A DNA stretch of 64,000 nt from CAYXPR01 sp964467255 (GCA_964467255.1 CAYXPR010000001.1:185563-249562), one strand, 5' to 3'; shown: positions 49,733 through 58,895, counted from the first letter of the stretch. Numbers and translations: made by a program. The notes: generated by a model from the sequence alone, not told the origin.

Positions 49733-50188
49733 TTATGCTTTGAGCTGACCCTGCATGGCGGCCATTTCCTGTGCTTCTTTAACAGCACGTTCAGCGGCGG
49801 CGGCACGGTCTTTTTTGCCTTTGGCTTTTGCATCGCGCTCAACCAGCTCAATGACGGCCATCGGAGCGGTATCGCCCGTGCGGAAACCGGCTTTCAGTAC
49901 GCGGGCATAGCCACCATTGCGGGCTTTGTAACGCGTTGCCAGTTCAGAAAACAGCTTCTTGGTGATTTCTTCCGAACGCACCACAGCCAGTACGCGGCGG
50001 CGGGACTGAAGGTCGCCCTTCTTGCCGAGCGTGATAAGCTTTTCCACGAATGGACGGAGCTCTTTCGCCTTTGGCAGCGTGGTTTTAATCTGCTCATGTT
50101 CCAGCAAAGAAGCAGCAAGGCCATTCAGCAGAGCCGTGCGCTGTTCCGTGGTACGATTGAACTTTCTTCCTTTAACTGCGTGACGCAT
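49733..50188 (-). CDS. rplQ: 50S ribosomal protein L17
   Basis: The product is 151 aa. MRHAVKGRKFNRTTEQRTAL is the invariant N-terminus; the core ends near residue 117 (GDTAPMAVIELV). A further 30 residues of Lys, Ala and Glu form a tail not needed for the fold. It is the last gene of the alpha operon, 36 bases after rpoA, and is followed by a strong terminator. L17 binds 23S rRNA near the exit tunnel. Confidence 0.97.
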   Translation of the reverse strand: MRHAVKGRKFNRTTEQRTALLNGLAASLLEHEQIKTTLPKAKELRPFVEKLITLGKKGDLQSRRRVLAVVRSEEITKKLFSELATRYKARNGGYARVLKAGFRTGDTAPMAVIELVERDAKAKGKKDRAAAAERAVKEAQEMAAMQGQLKA

Positions 50189-50224
50189 AGTCCGTCCCCA
50201 TCTATTCTTGGGTTAATTAAAATT

Positions 50225-51238
50225 TTAGTATGGATCTTCAAATTTTTTAGCCAGCTCTTCAATGTTTTCTGGTGGCCAGCTGTCGATTTCCATGCCGAAG
50301 CGCAGACCCATCGATGCCAGCACTTCTTTGATTTCATTCAAAGACTTACGGCCGAAGTTCGGCGTTTTCAGCATTTCGCCTTCCGTTTTGCGCACTAAAT
50401 CGCCGATGTAAACGATGTTGTCGTTCTTCAGGCAGTTTGCAGAGCGTACGGAAAGTTCCAGCTCGTCCACCTTTTTGAGGAGGTATGGGCTGAACGGCAG
50501 GTCGGCTTCTTTCTTTTCTGGTGCTTCTTCCACTTCGTCGAAGTTGATGAAGACCTGAAGCTGGTCCTGCAGAATTTTTGCGGCATAGGCCACGGCGTTT
50601 TCCGGCGTGACGGTACCATCGGTTTCAAGCGTCAGCACCAGTTTGTCAAAGTCAGTCACCTGACCCACGCGGGCATCTTCCACTTTGTAGCTTACTTGGC
50701 GTACTGGGCTGAACAGCGCATCGACCGGAATCACGCCAATGGCGCTTTCAGGGTTGCGGTTCTGCGAAGCAGGCACATAGCCTTTGCCCGGTTCCACCAC
50801 CATTTCGCAGGTGAAGGAAGCGTCTTTATCCAGCGTGCAGATTTTTGCATCTTTGTTGACGATTTCAATGTCAGAGCTCGCCTGAATGGAGCCTGCCGTT
50901 ACAACGCAGGGGCCTTCGGCTTTAATCGTGACTTTGCGCTTATCAGAAGCGTGGGACTTAATCGCCAGCGTTTTGATGTTGAGGATGATATCAGTCACAT
51001 CTTCCATAACACCTGGTAGAGAAGAGAACTCGTGCAGCACGCCATCAATCTTTACAGACGTTACAGCAGCGCCCTGAAGGGAAGACAGCAGTACGCGACG
51101 CAGGGCGTTACCCAGCGTGATACCAAAACCGCGTTCCAGCGGCTCAATCGTGATAACGGCTTTGTTTTCGGCCTTCTTGGTGTTTACGTCAACCTTGGAA
51201 GGTTTAATCAGCTCAGACCAGTTACGAGAGATATTCAC
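50225..51238 (-). CDS. rpoA: RNA polymerase alpha subunit
   Basis: The product is 337 aa, the usual length. The N-terminal dimerization domain (about 1-232) has FGITLGNALRRVLLSSLQGAA, quoted in part; the C-terminal DNA- and activator-binding domain (about 250-325) has LELSVRSANCLKNDNI and LRKTEGEMLKTPNFGRKSL in parts. It nucleates RNA polymerase assembly. It lies between rpsK and rplQ, the universal order. Confidence 0.98.
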   Translation of the reverse strand: MNISRNWSELIKPSKVDVNTKKAENKAVITIEPLERGFGITLGNALRRVLLSSLQGAAVTSVKIDGVLHEFSSLPGVMEDVTDIILNIKTLAIKSHASDKRKVTIKAEGPCVVTAGSIQASSDIEIVNKDAKICTLDKDASFTCEMVVEPGKGYVPASQNRNPESAIGVIPVDALFSPVRQVSYKVEDARVGQVTDFDKLVLTLETDGTVTPENAVAYAAKILQDQLQVFINFDEVEEAPEKKEADLPFSPYLLKKVDELELSVRSANCLKNDNIVYIGDLVRKTEGEMLKTPNFGRKSLNEIKEVLASMGLRFGMEIDSWPPENIEELAKKFEDPY

Positions 51239-51304
51239 GCGAGGACCCCATTTATCAAAAAAGTTAATCAGACCAAATCAAATTGAAGTACGTGTCAAAC
51301 TTCC

Positions 51305-51745
51305 TTACACGCGGCGGCGCTTCGGAGGGCGGCAGCCATTGTGTGGAATCGGGGTCACGTCTTTAATCGACGTAATCACAAAACCAACAGCGGAAAGCGC
51401 ACGCAGGGCGGACTCACGACCGGCGCCTGGGCCTTTCACTTCGACTTCAAGCGTTTTCACGCCATGTTCCTGAGCGGCACGACCAGCGATTTCAGCTGCA
51501 ACCTGTGCGGCGTATGGCGTGGATTTACGTGAGCCTTTGAAACCCTGCATACCGGAAGAAGACCATGAAATGGTGTTTCCCTGCAGGTCGGAAATCGTGA
51601 TGATGGTGTTGTTGAACGTGGAATTCACGTGCGCCATGCCGTTCGTAATGTTCTTACGGGCTTTGCGTTTCGTTGCCGGTGCGGAACCGCCGCTGGTAGC
51701 GGGTTGGTTCTGTGCATTGGCGTTGCTGTTGGCTTTCTGGTTCAT
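51305..51745 (-). CDS. rpsK: 30S ribosomal protein S11 with N-terminal extension
   Basis: The product is 146 aa. The core from about residue 30 (HVNSTFNNTIITI, WSSSGMQGFKGSRKSTPYAA, quoted in part, RVRDVTPIPHNGCRPPKRRRV-like end) is standard S11. The first 30 residues are Asn, Gln, Ala and Ser-rich and are an addition: ordinary S11 is about 129 residues. S11 lies in the platform of the small subunit next to the mRNA exit. It follows rpsM by 29 bases. Confidence 0.96.
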   Translation of the reverse strand: MNQKANSNANAQNQPATSGGSAPATKRKARKNITNGMAHVNSTFNNTIITISDLQGNTISWSSSGMQGFKGSRKSTPYAAQVAAEIAGRAAQEHGVKTLEVEVKGPGAGRESALRALSAVGFVITSIKDVTPIPHNGCRPPKRRRV

Positions 51746-51774
51746 GGAACTACCTTATTTACTAAACTACTGAA

Positions 51775-52152
51775 CTATTTCGTTGCAATTTTCTTACCAG
51801 CCACCGGCTTCGCACGGCCTTTACGGGTACGAGCATTGGTGTGGGTACGCTGACCGCGCACAGGCAGCTTTTTACGGTGACGCAGGCCACGGTATGTGCC
51901 CAGATCCTGCAGGCGTTTAATGTTCATGCCCACTTCACGACGGAGGTCACCCTCTACGTTGTAATTCTGGTCAATTTCTTCACGGATTTTGATTACTTCG
52001 TCTTCGGTCAGCTGGCTGACGCGGCGCGTTAAATCAATGCCGACTTTGTCGCAAATCCAACGGGCGTTGGCGGGGCCAATACCGTAGATGTAGCGCAGTG
52101 CAATCACGACGCGCTTCTGAGTTGGAATATTTACACCTGCAATACGTGCCAT
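51775..52152 (-). CDS. rpsM: 30S ribosomal protein S13
   Basis: The product is 125 aa, normal. MARIAGVNIPTQKRV opens it, the H2TH region (YIYGIGPANARWICDKVGI) follows, and the C-terminal tail GQRTHTNARTRKG reaches the tRNA sites. S13 forms bridges to the large subunit. The 93-base gap to adk upstream is the longest inside the cluster and contains an imperfect hairpin around CCCCGAGG and CCTCGAGGG (about 52173-52207), which may mark the start of the alpha operon. Confidence 0.97.
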   Translation of the reverse strand: MARIAGVNIPTQKRVVIALRYIYGIGPANARWICDKVGIDLTRRVSQLTEDEVIKIREEIDQNYNVEGDLRREVGMNIKRLQDLGTYRGLRHRKKLPVRGQRTHTNARTRKGRAKPVAGKKIATK

Positions 52153-52245
52153 ATGCCCGTTTTCTCCCTAAAAATATAGCGTCCCCGAGGAATTATCCCA
52201 CCTCGAGGGAGGCTGCATGATAATCATAATTTGTTTGAAGTCAAC

Positions 52246-52893
52246 TTAGTTTATAACTTTTTTTATCTGTGCCGTTACGTCGTCAATTTCTGCCATCCCA
52301 TCCACTTGAGAAAGAAGGTTTTTTCCTTTGTAATAGGGCAGCACCGGTGCCGTCTGTTCGGTGTAGGCGGCAAGGCGTTTCTTCATGGTCTCGGCATTAT
52401 CGTCCGGGCGGGATATTAATTTGCTCGAACCACAGATATCGCACACCCCGTCTTTTTTCGTTGGCTGGGTGATGCGGTTATAGCTGGCGCCGCAATCGGC
52501 ACAGCTGAAACGGCTAACGATGCGTTCAATCAGTGCATCGTTATCCACTTTGAGTTCAATCACGCGGTTGATGGTGATTTTGCGTTCTGTCAGCATCACG
52601 TCTAATGCTTCGGCCTGCGCACGAGTGCGGGGGAAGCCATCAAGGATGAAACCATTTTTGCAATCTGGTTTGGTGATGCGCTCGGCAATCATGGCGACCA
52701 TGACTTCGTCTGGCACCAGTTTTCCTGCCTTCATGATGCTGTCTGCTTTTTTACCGATATCGGTGCCCTCGCTCACGGCTTGGCGAAGCATATCGCCCGT
52801 GGAGAGATGGGCCACACCGAGCATCTCCTGAAGCCGTTTGGCCTGCGTGCCCTTACCTGCACCCGGCGGGCCAAAAAGAATCAGGTTTTTCAT
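52246..52893 (-). CDS. adk: Adenylate kinase
   Basis: The product is 215 aa, the long form. P-loop GPPGAGKGTQAK at residues 7-18, AMP-binding STGDMLRQAV near 31 and DGFPRT near 85. The LID (about 125-160) carries CADCG and CDICG, four cysteines that bind structural zinc. It interconverts ATP, AMP and ADP. It overlaps the secY stop by four bases (ATGA), the common secY-adk coupling in this operon. Confidence 0.97.
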   Translation of the reverse strand: MKNLILFGPPGAGKGTQAKRLQEMLGVAHLSTGDMLRQAVSEGTDIGKKADSIMKAGKLVPDEVMVAMIAERITKPDCKNGFILDGFPRTRAQAEALDVMLTERKITINRVIELKVDNDALIERIVSRFSCADCGASYNRITQPTKKDGVCDICGSSKLISRPDDNAETMKKRLAAYTEQTAPVLPYYKGKNLLSQVDGMAEIDDVTAQIKKVIN

Positions 52894-54233
52894 GTTGAGA
52901 ACCTGCGGTTTTTGAGGTTCGCCTTGCGGATGAGGCCTTCATACTGGTGGGCAATCAGGTGCGAGTGAATTTGCGCCACGGTGTCCATCGTTACGTTCAC
53001 CACAATCAGCAGGCTCGTGCCGCCAAGGTAGAAAGGTACGGAATATTCTGCAATCAGGATTTCCGGAATCACGCAGACAAGAGAAAGGTAGGCAGCGCCA
53101 ATCACAGTTAGGCGAATCATCACATATTGGAAATAATCTGACGTGCTTTTACCAGGGCGGATGCCGGGAATGAAGCCGCCATACTTACGGAGGTTTTCAG
53201 CCGTCTCAGCTGGGTTGAACACATGCAGCGTATAAAAGAAGCAGAAAAATACGACTAGCGCCACGAAGCTGAAGATATAGAGCGGCTGCCCATGACCGAG
53301 GTAAATGGAAACGGTCTGCATCCATTCGGGACCCTTGCCAGCGGAAAAGCCTGCAATGGTGGCAGGAAACAGCAGCAGCGAGCTGGCGAAAATCGGCGGA
53401 ATTACACCGGCATTGTTGATTTTGAGCGGCATGTGTGAGGATTCGCCACCATAGATTTTATTGCCCTTCTGGCGTTTGGGGTATTGCACGAGCACGCGAC
53501 GGTGAGCACGTTCCATGAACACGATAAAGTAAATCAGCCCCAGTGCCAGCGCAAGAATGGCGATGATAACGCCAGCGGAGAGGGCGCCTGTCCAGCCCAG
53601 TTCCATCGTTCGGGCAATGGCGCTTGGCAGACCGGCAACGATACCGGCGAAGATGATGAGCGAAATACCATTGCCGATACCGCGAGACGTAATCTGTTCG
53701 CCCAGCCACATCAGGAACATGGTGCCGCCCACGAGGGAGGTGATGGTAATCACTTTGAAAAACAGGCCGGGTTCGTGCACGGCGGGGCCGTTAGGGCCCG
53801 TCAGGTTTTCAAGGAACACGGCGATGCCATAGCCCTGAAAAGCAGACATGAATACGGTGCCGATGCGGGTGTATTGGTTGATTTTTCGGCGGCCAGCTTC
53901 GCCTTCTTTTTTCAGCGCGGCGAGCTTAGGCGAAATAACGGCCATCAGCTGCATGATGATGGATACGGTAATATAGGGCATGATGTTCAGGGCGAAAATG
54001 GTCATGCGCTCTAGCGCGCCGCCGGAGAACATGTTGAACATGTCGAGAATACCGCCACCGCTGCCTTTGAACATGTCACCGATAATGCTGGAATCGATGC
54101 CGGGCAGGGGAATGTAAGTGCCAATGCGGTAAACGACAAGAGCGCCGATAACGAACAGCAGGCGTTTTTTAAGTTCTTGCGCCTTGCCGATGACTCCGAG
54201 ATCAATTCCGGGAGCGTTCCTGCCGTTTGCCAT
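52890..54233 (-). CDS. secY: Protein translocase subunit SecY
   Basis: The product is 447 aa with ten membrane helices. YRIGTYIPLPGIDSS near residue 35, GIGNGISLIIFAGIVAGLP near 175 and the GIRPGKSTSDY loop near 360 are hallmarks. SecY forms the Sec channel with SecE and SecG. It lies between rplO and adk. The N-terminal cytoplasmic residues (NAPGIDLGVIGKAQELKKRL) are normal for the class. Confidence 0.98.
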   Translation of the reverse strand: MANGRNAPGIDLGVIGKAQELKKRLLFVIGALVVYRIGTYIPLPGIDSSIIGDMFKGSGGGILDMFNMFSGGALERMTIFALNIMPYITVSIIMQLMAVISPKLAALKKEGEAGRRKINQYTRIGTVFMSAFQGYGIAVFLENLTGPNGPAVHEPGLFFKVITITSLVGGTMFLMWLGEQITSRGIGNGISLIIFAGIVAGLPSAIARTMELGWTGALSAGVIIAILALALGLIYFIVFMERAHRRVLVQYPKRQKGNKIYGGESSHMPLKINNAGVIPPIFASSLLLFPATIAGFSAGKGPEWMQTVSIYLGHGQPLYIFSFVALVVFFCFFYTLHVFNPAETAENLRKYGGFIPGIRPGKSTSDYFQYVMIRLTVIGAAYLSLVCVIPEILIAEYSVPFYLGGTSLLIVVNVTMDTVAQIHSHLIAHQYEGLIRKANLKNRRFST

Positions 54234-54255
54234 GGATTTTATGCCTTATAGAGAG

Positions 54256-54834
54256 TTATTCGGCGGCTTCAGCAGCAGCGGCTTTCTTGCCGCCCTTTTT
54301 CGCTGCAGCTTTTTTCTCTTTTTTGGCTTTGGACTTTTCAGCCTGTGCCAGCGACTTTTCAGACACTTTGCGTGTCAGCACCGTCACTTTGCCACCAGCT
54401 TTTTCCACCGCTTTCACAGCAGATTCAGAAGCAGCGCCCACCTCGATGGTGAGTTTTGCTTTGATTTCGCCTTTGGCAAGCAGCTTTACCGGCAGGTTGG
54501 TGTTTTTGATGATACCGGCTTTTACGAGTGCTTCGGCGTTTACAGTGCCTTTTGCATCGAGCTTGCCGCTATCAATGTATTTCTGGAGCTGACCGGTATT
54601 CACCGCTACAAGCCTGTTCGGGAATGGGTTGTGGAAACCGCGCTTCGGCAGGCGGCGGTGCAGAGGCATCTGACCACCTTCAAAGCCTTTAATGGAAACA
54701 CCCGTACGCGACTTCTGGCCTTTTACGCCAGAGCCACAGGTCTTACCCTTGGTGGAACCAATACCACGGCCTTTGATAAACTTTTTCTGTTTAGCACCCG
54801 GATTGTCGGTGATGTTGTTCAATAAAGTCGGCAT
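54256..54834 (-). CDS. rplO: 50S ribosomal protein L15 with Lys/Ala tail
   Basis: The product is 192 aa. Residues 1-150 are standard L15: RGIGSTKGKTCGSGVKGQKS and FEGGQMPLHRRLPKRGFHN. From about residue 155 a Lys/Ala/Glu-rich tail extends it by roughly 40 residues compared with the usual 145-150. L15 is a late assembly protein near the 23S core. It sits between rpmD and secY. Confidence 0.97.
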   Translation of the reverse strand: MPTLLNNITDNPGAKQKKFIKGRGIGSTKGKTCGSGVKGQKSRTGVSIKGFEGGQMPLHRRLPKRGFHNPFPNRLVAVNTGQLQKYIDSGKLDAKGTVNAEALVKAGIIKNTNLPVKLLAKGEIKAKLTIEVGAASESAVKAVEKAGGKVTVLTRKVSEKSLAQAEKSKAKKEKKAAAKKGGKKAAAAEAAE

Positions 54835-54866
54835 GGCGGAACCCCTGTATTAATAAATACGTTTAA

Positions 54867-55058
54867 CTATTTCGCTTCTTCCACTTTTACCAAGTGGGCA
54901 ACGGCATTAATCATGCCACGCACGGCTGGGGTGTCTTCCAGCACGCGTGAGCGGTGACGCTTGTTCAGGCCAAGGCCAATCAGCGTTGCGCGCTGATATT
55001 CTTTGCGGCCAATCGGGCTGCCCAGCTGCGTCACTTTAATCTGTTTTTTTGCGCTCAT
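54867..55058 (-). CDS. rpmD: 50S ribosomal protein L30
   Basis: The product is 63 aa, normal for the short bacterial form. IKVTQLGSPIGRKEYQRATL and GLNKRHRSRVLEDTPAVRGM, the second being the family signature. It is placed between rpsE and rplO in the standard spc order. Confidence 0.96.
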   Translation of the reverse strand: MSAKKQIKVTQLGSPIGRKEYQRATLIGLGLNKRHRSRVLEDTPAVRGMINAVAHLVKVEEAK

Positions 55059-55079
55059 AAAACGCTCCTTACCCTAAAA

Positions 55080-55715
55080 CTAGTTCTTTTCTGTGGTTTT
55101 TGTTTCCACTTCGCGCTGACCAACAACATCGCTGATTTTTTTGCTGCGACGGGAGGCCACCATACGTGGAGGCTGAATGTTGGAGAGTGCATCAAACGTT
55201 GCACGCACCATGTTATATGGGTTCGACGTGCCAACGGATTTAGCAACCACGTCCTGTACACCCAGCGCTTCAAAGATGGCACGCATTGGACCACCTGCGA
55301 TGATACCCGTACCCGGAGGGGCGGAGCGCAGAATTACTTTACCGGCACCGAAGTGACCTTTTACGTCGTGGTGCAGCGTGCGGCCTTCGCGCAGCGGAAT
55401 ACGAATCATGTCTTTCTTCGCGGCCTGCGTGGCTTTCTGCTTGGATTCCATCACTTCTTTGGCCTTACCTTTGCCAAAGCCGACTTTGCCCTTACCATCG
55501 CCAACAATCACGAGGGAAGCGAAACCGAAACGGCGACCACCCTTTACCACTTTGGCAACGCGGTTAATGGCAACGAGCTTTTCGACGTTATCGCTCTGCT
55601 CGCCATCACGACCCTGACCATGGCCTTGACCGCCTTGGTTCTGACCTCTTCCACCCTGACCGCCCTGATTGGGCTGATTTGGGTTTTTGGATTCTTCGTT
55701 TCTACCGCGTACCAT
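55080..55715 (-). CDS. rpsE: 30S ribosomal protein S5 with Gly/Gln-rich N-terminus
   Basis: The product is 211 aa. The double-stranded RNA-binding domain (VEKLVAINRVAKVVKGGRRF) starts near residue 43, and the second domain has the ALGVQDVVAKSVGTSNPYNM region. The first 40 residues are Gly-, Gln- and Asn-rich, containing a repeated GGQGxGQ pattern; this is longer than in E. coli S5 (167 aa). S5 contributes to decoding fidelity. Confidence 0.96.
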   Translation of the reverse strand: MVRGRNEESKNPNQPNQGGQGGRGQNQGGQGHGQGRDGEQSDNVEKLVAINRVAKVVKGGRRFGFASLVIVGDGKGKVGFGKGKAKEVMESKQKATQAAKKDMIRIPLREGRTLHHDVKGHFGAGKVILRSAPPGTGIIAGGPMRAIFEALGVQDVVAKSVGTSNPYNMVRATFDALSNIQPPRMVASRRSKKISDVVGQREVETKTTEKN

Positions 55716-55726
55716 AATGTTTTCTC

Positions 55727-56083
55727 CTAGAATGAAAGGCCAGCTTCGCGAGCTGCGTCGGCCAGCGCTTTTACGCGGCCATGATAAATATAACCACCAC
55801 GGTCAAACACCACTTCTTTAACTTTGGCTTTCTGTGCGCGTTTTGCAATCAGTTCACCAACCGCTTTGGCAGCAGCAACCGTGCTACCACGTTTAACCGT
55901 CGCTTTCACGTCTTTATCCACTGTAGAAGCAGCAGCCAGCGTGACGCCGTTTACGTCGTCAATAATCTGCGCGTAAATGTGATTTTCCGAACGGAAAACC
56001 GAAAGGCGCGGACGGCCCGCATTCTTGCGAAGCTTGAAGCGCACGCGGCGCTGACGGCGGTCAAATACATTTTCCATAGCCAT
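55727..56083 (-). CDS. rplR: 50S ribosomal protein L18
   Basis: The product is 118 aa. RRQRRVRFKLRKNAGRPRLS, then SENHIYAQIIDDVNGVTLAA and the VVFDRGGYIYHGRVKALADA end typical of L18, which with L5 binds 5S rRNA. Eleven bases separate it from rpsE. Confidence 0.97.
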   Translation of the reverse strand: MAMENVFDRRQRRVRFKLRKNAGRPRLSVFRSENHIYAQIIDDVNGVTLAAASTVDKDVKATVKRGSTVAAAKAVGELIAKRAQKAKVKEVVFDRGGYIYHGRVKALADAAREAGLSF

Positions 56084-56098
56084 AGTGTCCTACCCTTC

Positions 56099-56632
56099 TT
56101 ATTTCTTTTTGCCTTCTTTGCGGCGGATGCGTTCGCCAGCATAACGAATACCTTTGCCTTTATAAGGCTCAGGCTTCTTCATGAGGCGGATATTGGCGGC
56201 CACTTGGCCAACCAGTTGTTTGTCTACGCCGGTGATGTCGATTTCAGTCGGCTTCGGCGTTTTGATTTCAATGCCTTCTGGCACGGGGAAGTTCACATCG
56301 TGCGAGAAACCAAGGTTCAGCTTCAGAATTTTGCCCTGGGCTGCAGCGCGGAAACCAACGCCTTCGATTTCAAGTTTAATGTGGTAGCCATCGGCCACAC
56401 CCTGCACCATGTTTTTCACGATGTTACGGGTCATGCCCCACATGGCACGCGCGCGCTTGCTTTCACCCACTGGCGTAAACAGCACTTTCTTGCCATCCAC
56501 TTTTACATGGACTTCGTCTGGCACCTGGAAGGACAGCTTGCCCTTTTTGCCAGAGATATCCAGTTTCTGACCAGCAACGGCAACATTCACGCCGTCTTTA
56601 ATTTCAACTGGTAGTTTACCTACGCGAGACAT
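56099..56632 (-). CDS. rplF: 50S ribosomal protein L6
   Basis: The product is 177 aa, normal. MSRVGKLPVEIKDGV starts it; the C-terminal PEPYKGKGIRYAGERIRRKEG is the L6 signature. L6 lies near the sarcin-ricin loop and the factor-binding site. It is 12 bases after rpsH. Confidence 0.97.
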   Translation of the reverse strand: MSRVGKLPVEIKDGVNVAVAGQKLDISGKKGKLSFQVPDEVHVKVDGKKVLFTPVGESKRARAMWGMTRNIVKNMVQGVADGYHIKLEIEGVGFRAAAQGKILKLNLGFSHDVNFPVPEGIEIKTPKPTEIDITGVDKQLVGQVAANIRLMKKPEPYKGKGIRYAGERIRRKEGKKK

Positions 56633-56644
56633 GGTCTTAACTCC

Positions 56645-57043
56645 TTAAAATACGCTGCAGAGTACTTCACCACCCACCTGCTGCGACTTCGCATCAACGT
56701 CAGACATGACGCCTTTAGAGGTAGAGATGATAAAAATACCCAAGCCGTTATTAACCTTCGGGAGGTTATCAATTGCAGAATAAACGCGGCGGCCAGGCGT
56801 AGAGATTTTTTTAATCTCACGGATAGCAGCTTCGCCTTCCACATATTTCAGTTCGATGGAAAGTTCTTTCACACCTTCGCGGACATTCTTTTCCTGGAAG
56901 TCGCGGATGTAACCTTCTTTTTTCAGTACGTCCAGCACGCTTTTGCGCAGGGCGGAAGAGGGGGAGCTTACCACGGCCTTCTTCACGGCTTGGCCGTTAC
57001 GAATGGTCGAAAGCAGACTTGCGATTGGATCGGTCATTGACAT
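56645..57043 (-). CDS. rpsH: 30S ribosomal protein S8
   Basis: The product is 132 aa, normal. MSMTDPIASLLSTIRNGQ and the C-terminal ISTSKGVMSDVDAKSQQVGG (signature) are clear. S8 binds helix 21 of 16S rRNA and, in E. coli, represses the spc operon by binding its mRNA near rplE; such a site was not identified here. Confidence 0.97.
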   Translation of the reverse strand: MSMTDPIASLLSTIRNGQAVKKAVVSSPSSALRKSVLDVLKKEGYIRDFQEKNVREGVKELSIELKYVEGEAAIREIKKISTPGRRVYSAIDNLPKVNNGLGIFIISTSKGVMSDVDAKSQQVGGEVLCSVF

Positions 57044-57054
57044 GTTAATACCTC

Positions 57055-57360
57055 TTACCAGCTAGACTTGATCATGCCGGGAATCTGGCCGATAGAGGCA
57101 AGATCACGGATGGCGATACGGGACAGGCCATACTTGCGGTAGTAACCGCGGGAACGACCAGTCAGATTGCAACGATTACGGATGCGCGTGCGCGAAGAGT
57201 TGCGCGGCAGCTGCGCCAGCTTCAGCTGGGCGGCAAAGCGTTCTTCGATAGGGAGATCCTTATCATACGCAATTGCTTTCAAAGCAGCACGCTTAGCGCT
57301 GAACTGCTTGGTCATGCTTTTGCGACGATTATTTTTTTCTACCGAACTTGTCTTAGCCAT
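57055..57360 (-). CDS. rpsN: 30S ribosomal protein S14 (zinc-free form)
   Basis: The product is 101 aa, the long form without zinc-binding cysteine pairs. RIRNRCNLTGRSRGYYRKYG and GLSRIAIRDLASIGQIPGM are conserved. S14 sits in the head of the small subunit. It lies between rplE and rpsH, as usual. Confidence 0.97.
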   Translation of the reverse strand: MAKTSSVEKNNRRKSMTKQFSAKRAALKAIAYDKDLPIEERFAAQLKLAQLPRNSSRTRIRNRCNLTGRSRGYYRKYGLSRIAIRDLASIGQIPGMIKSSW

Positions 57361-57377
57361 AATGCGCTCCTAATACC

Positions 57378-57926
57378 TTATTTAACCGTACGGAACGGCA
57401 TATCAAATGCCGCCAGTAGGGCTCGTGCTTCGTCGTGGTTTTTCGCGGTGGTCACCACCGTGATGTCCATACCACGTACTTTGCTTACTTTGTCGTAATT
57501 GATTTCCGGGAACACCATCTGTTCTTTGAGACCAAGGGAGTAGTTACCTTTGGTGTCGAAGCTCTTTGGGTTCAGGCCACGGAAATCCCTTACGCGCGGC
57601 AGGGCGATATTCACCAGCCTGTCGAGGAATTCGTACATCTGCGCGCCGCGCAGCGTGACCTTTGCACCGATAGCAGCGTTTTCGCGCAGCTTAAAGGTTG
57701 CGATGGATTTCTTTGCGTGAGTGACCACAGGCTTCTGACCGGTGATAAGCGCCAGCTCTTCCACAGCGGAATCAACCACTTTGCTGTCGTTCACGGCGTC
57801 ACCCAGACCCATGTTCACCGAAATCTTCACAAGTTTCGGCACTTCATTCGGGTTTTTGTAACCGAACTGTGTGGTCAGCTTCTTGCGAATTTCCTTGGTG
57901 TATACTTCTTGTAAGCGCGGTGCCAT
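57378..57926 (-). CDS. rplE: 50S ribosomal protein L5
   Basis: The product is 182 aa, normal. PKLVKISVNMGLGDAV, then TGQKPVVTHAKKSIATFKLR and the RDFRGLNPKSFDTKGNYSLG segment. L5 holds 5S rRNA and contacts the P-site tRNA. Eleven bases follow rplX. Confidence 0.97.
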   Translation of the reverse strand: MAPRLQEVYTKEIRKKLTTQFGYKNPNEVPKLVKISVNMGLGDAVNDSKVVDSAVEELALITGQKPVVTHAKKSIATFKLRENAAIGAKVTLRGAQMYEFLDRLVNIALPRVRDFRGLNPKSFDTKGNYSLGLKEQMVFPEINYDKVSKVRGMDITVVTTAKNHDEARALLAAFDMPFRTVK

Positions 57927-57937
57927 ATACTTTCCCC

Positions 57938-58255
57938 TTATGCTACGACTTCGCCGGATTTTTTGGCGACGCGCACTTTTTCACCGTTCTCGAGGAACTT
58001 GAAACCGACGCGTGACGCTTTACCCGTTTTTGGGTCAACCAGCGCTACGTTAGATACGTTAATCGTGGCTTCTTTGCTGATGATGCCACCCTGACCCGTT
58101 GCAGAGGCCTTCTGGTGACGCTTCGCCATATTCACGCCAGATACCACAATGCGGTTATCGTCAGGCATTACTTTCAGCACTTCGCCTTTTTTGCCTTTAT
58201 CGCGGCCGGTGATCACAATCACCTGATCGCCTTTTTTGATTTTGAGCTTTGCCAT
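57938..58255 (-). CDS. rplX: 50S ribosomal protein L24
   Basis: The product is 105 aa. KKGDQVIVITGRDKGKKGEV is the KOW motif, and VNMAKRHQKA follows. L24 initiates 50S assembly at the exit tunnel. Its ATG shares one base with the end of rplN. Confidence 0.97.
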   Translation of the reverse strand: MAKLKIKKGDQVIVITGRDKGKKGEVLKVMPDDNRIVVSGVNMAKRHQKASATGQGGIISKEATINVSNVALVDPKTGKASRVGFKFLENGEKVRVAKKSGEVVA

Positions 58256-58623
58256 TAGAGTACTTCCGGTGCGAGTGAAATGATTTTCATGAAATTCTTA
58301 GAGCGCAGTTCACGGGTGACTGGTCCGAAAATACGGGTACCAATCGGCTCGTTCTGCTTGTTGAGGAGCACTGCCGCGTTCTTATCGAAGCGGATGGCGC
58401 TGCCATCAGGGCGGTAGAGTTCTTTGGAGGTGCGTACGACCACAGCGCGGTGTACTTCACCCTTTTTCACTTTACCACGGGGGATAGCATCTTTCACGGA
58501 TACAACAATGACGTCGCCCACGGAAGCGTACCTGCGCTTGGAACCGCCAAGCACTTTGATGCACATGACTTCACGAGCACCAGAGTTATCTGCTACATCT
58601 AAACGTGTTTCTTGTTGAATCAT
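58255..58623 (-). CDS. rplN: 50S ribosomal protein L14
   Basis: The product is 122 aa, normal. MIQQETRLDVADNSGAREVM and the central VKKGEVHRAVVVRTSKE with the C-terminal GTRIFGPVTRELR are typical. L14 forms a bridge to 16S rRNA and is the docking site of the silencing factor RsfS. Confidence 0.98.
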   Translation of the reverse strand: MIQQETRLDVADNSGAREVMCIKVLGGSKRRYASVGDVIVVSVKDAIPRGKVKKGEVHRAVVVRTSKELYRPDGSAIRFDKNAAVLLNKQNEPIGTRIFGPVTRELRSKNFMKIISLAPEVL

Positions 58624-58655
58624 AATCTAACCCTTTATACTTAGTAGACGTGGTG

Positions 58656-58895
58656 TTATTTGCCGGATTTTTCCAGCACTTCCCACGTTTTGCTTTTGGA
58701 GATTGGGCGGCATTCCTGAATGCTGACCTTATCGCCGATTTTGAATGTATTGTTCTCATCGTGAGCAGCATATTTTTTGCTGCGGCGGACGAACTTGCCG
58801 TATACCGGGTGTTTCACGCGGCGCTCAACGAGCACAGAAACGGTTTTATCCGCTTTATCGCTTACAACAGTACCAGTCAAAATACGTTTTGGCAT
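58656..58895 (-). CDS. rpsQ: 30S ribosomal protein S17
   Basis: The product is 79 aa. MPKRILTGTVVSDKADKTVS, VERRVKHPVYGKFVRRSKKY and the short EC.P.SK end show an OB-fold S17, a primary 16S rRNA binder. It lies between rpmC and rplN, 32 bases before the latter. Confidence 0.97.
   Translation of the reverse strand: MPKRILTGTVVSDKADKTVSVLVERRVKHPVYGKFVRRSKKYAAHDENNTFKIGDKVSIQECRPISKSKTWEVLEKSGK

Noticed and set aside
55781..56614. 277-codon + strand frame opposite rplR and rplF
   Set aside because: Shadow of two certain ribosomal genes; no start signal.
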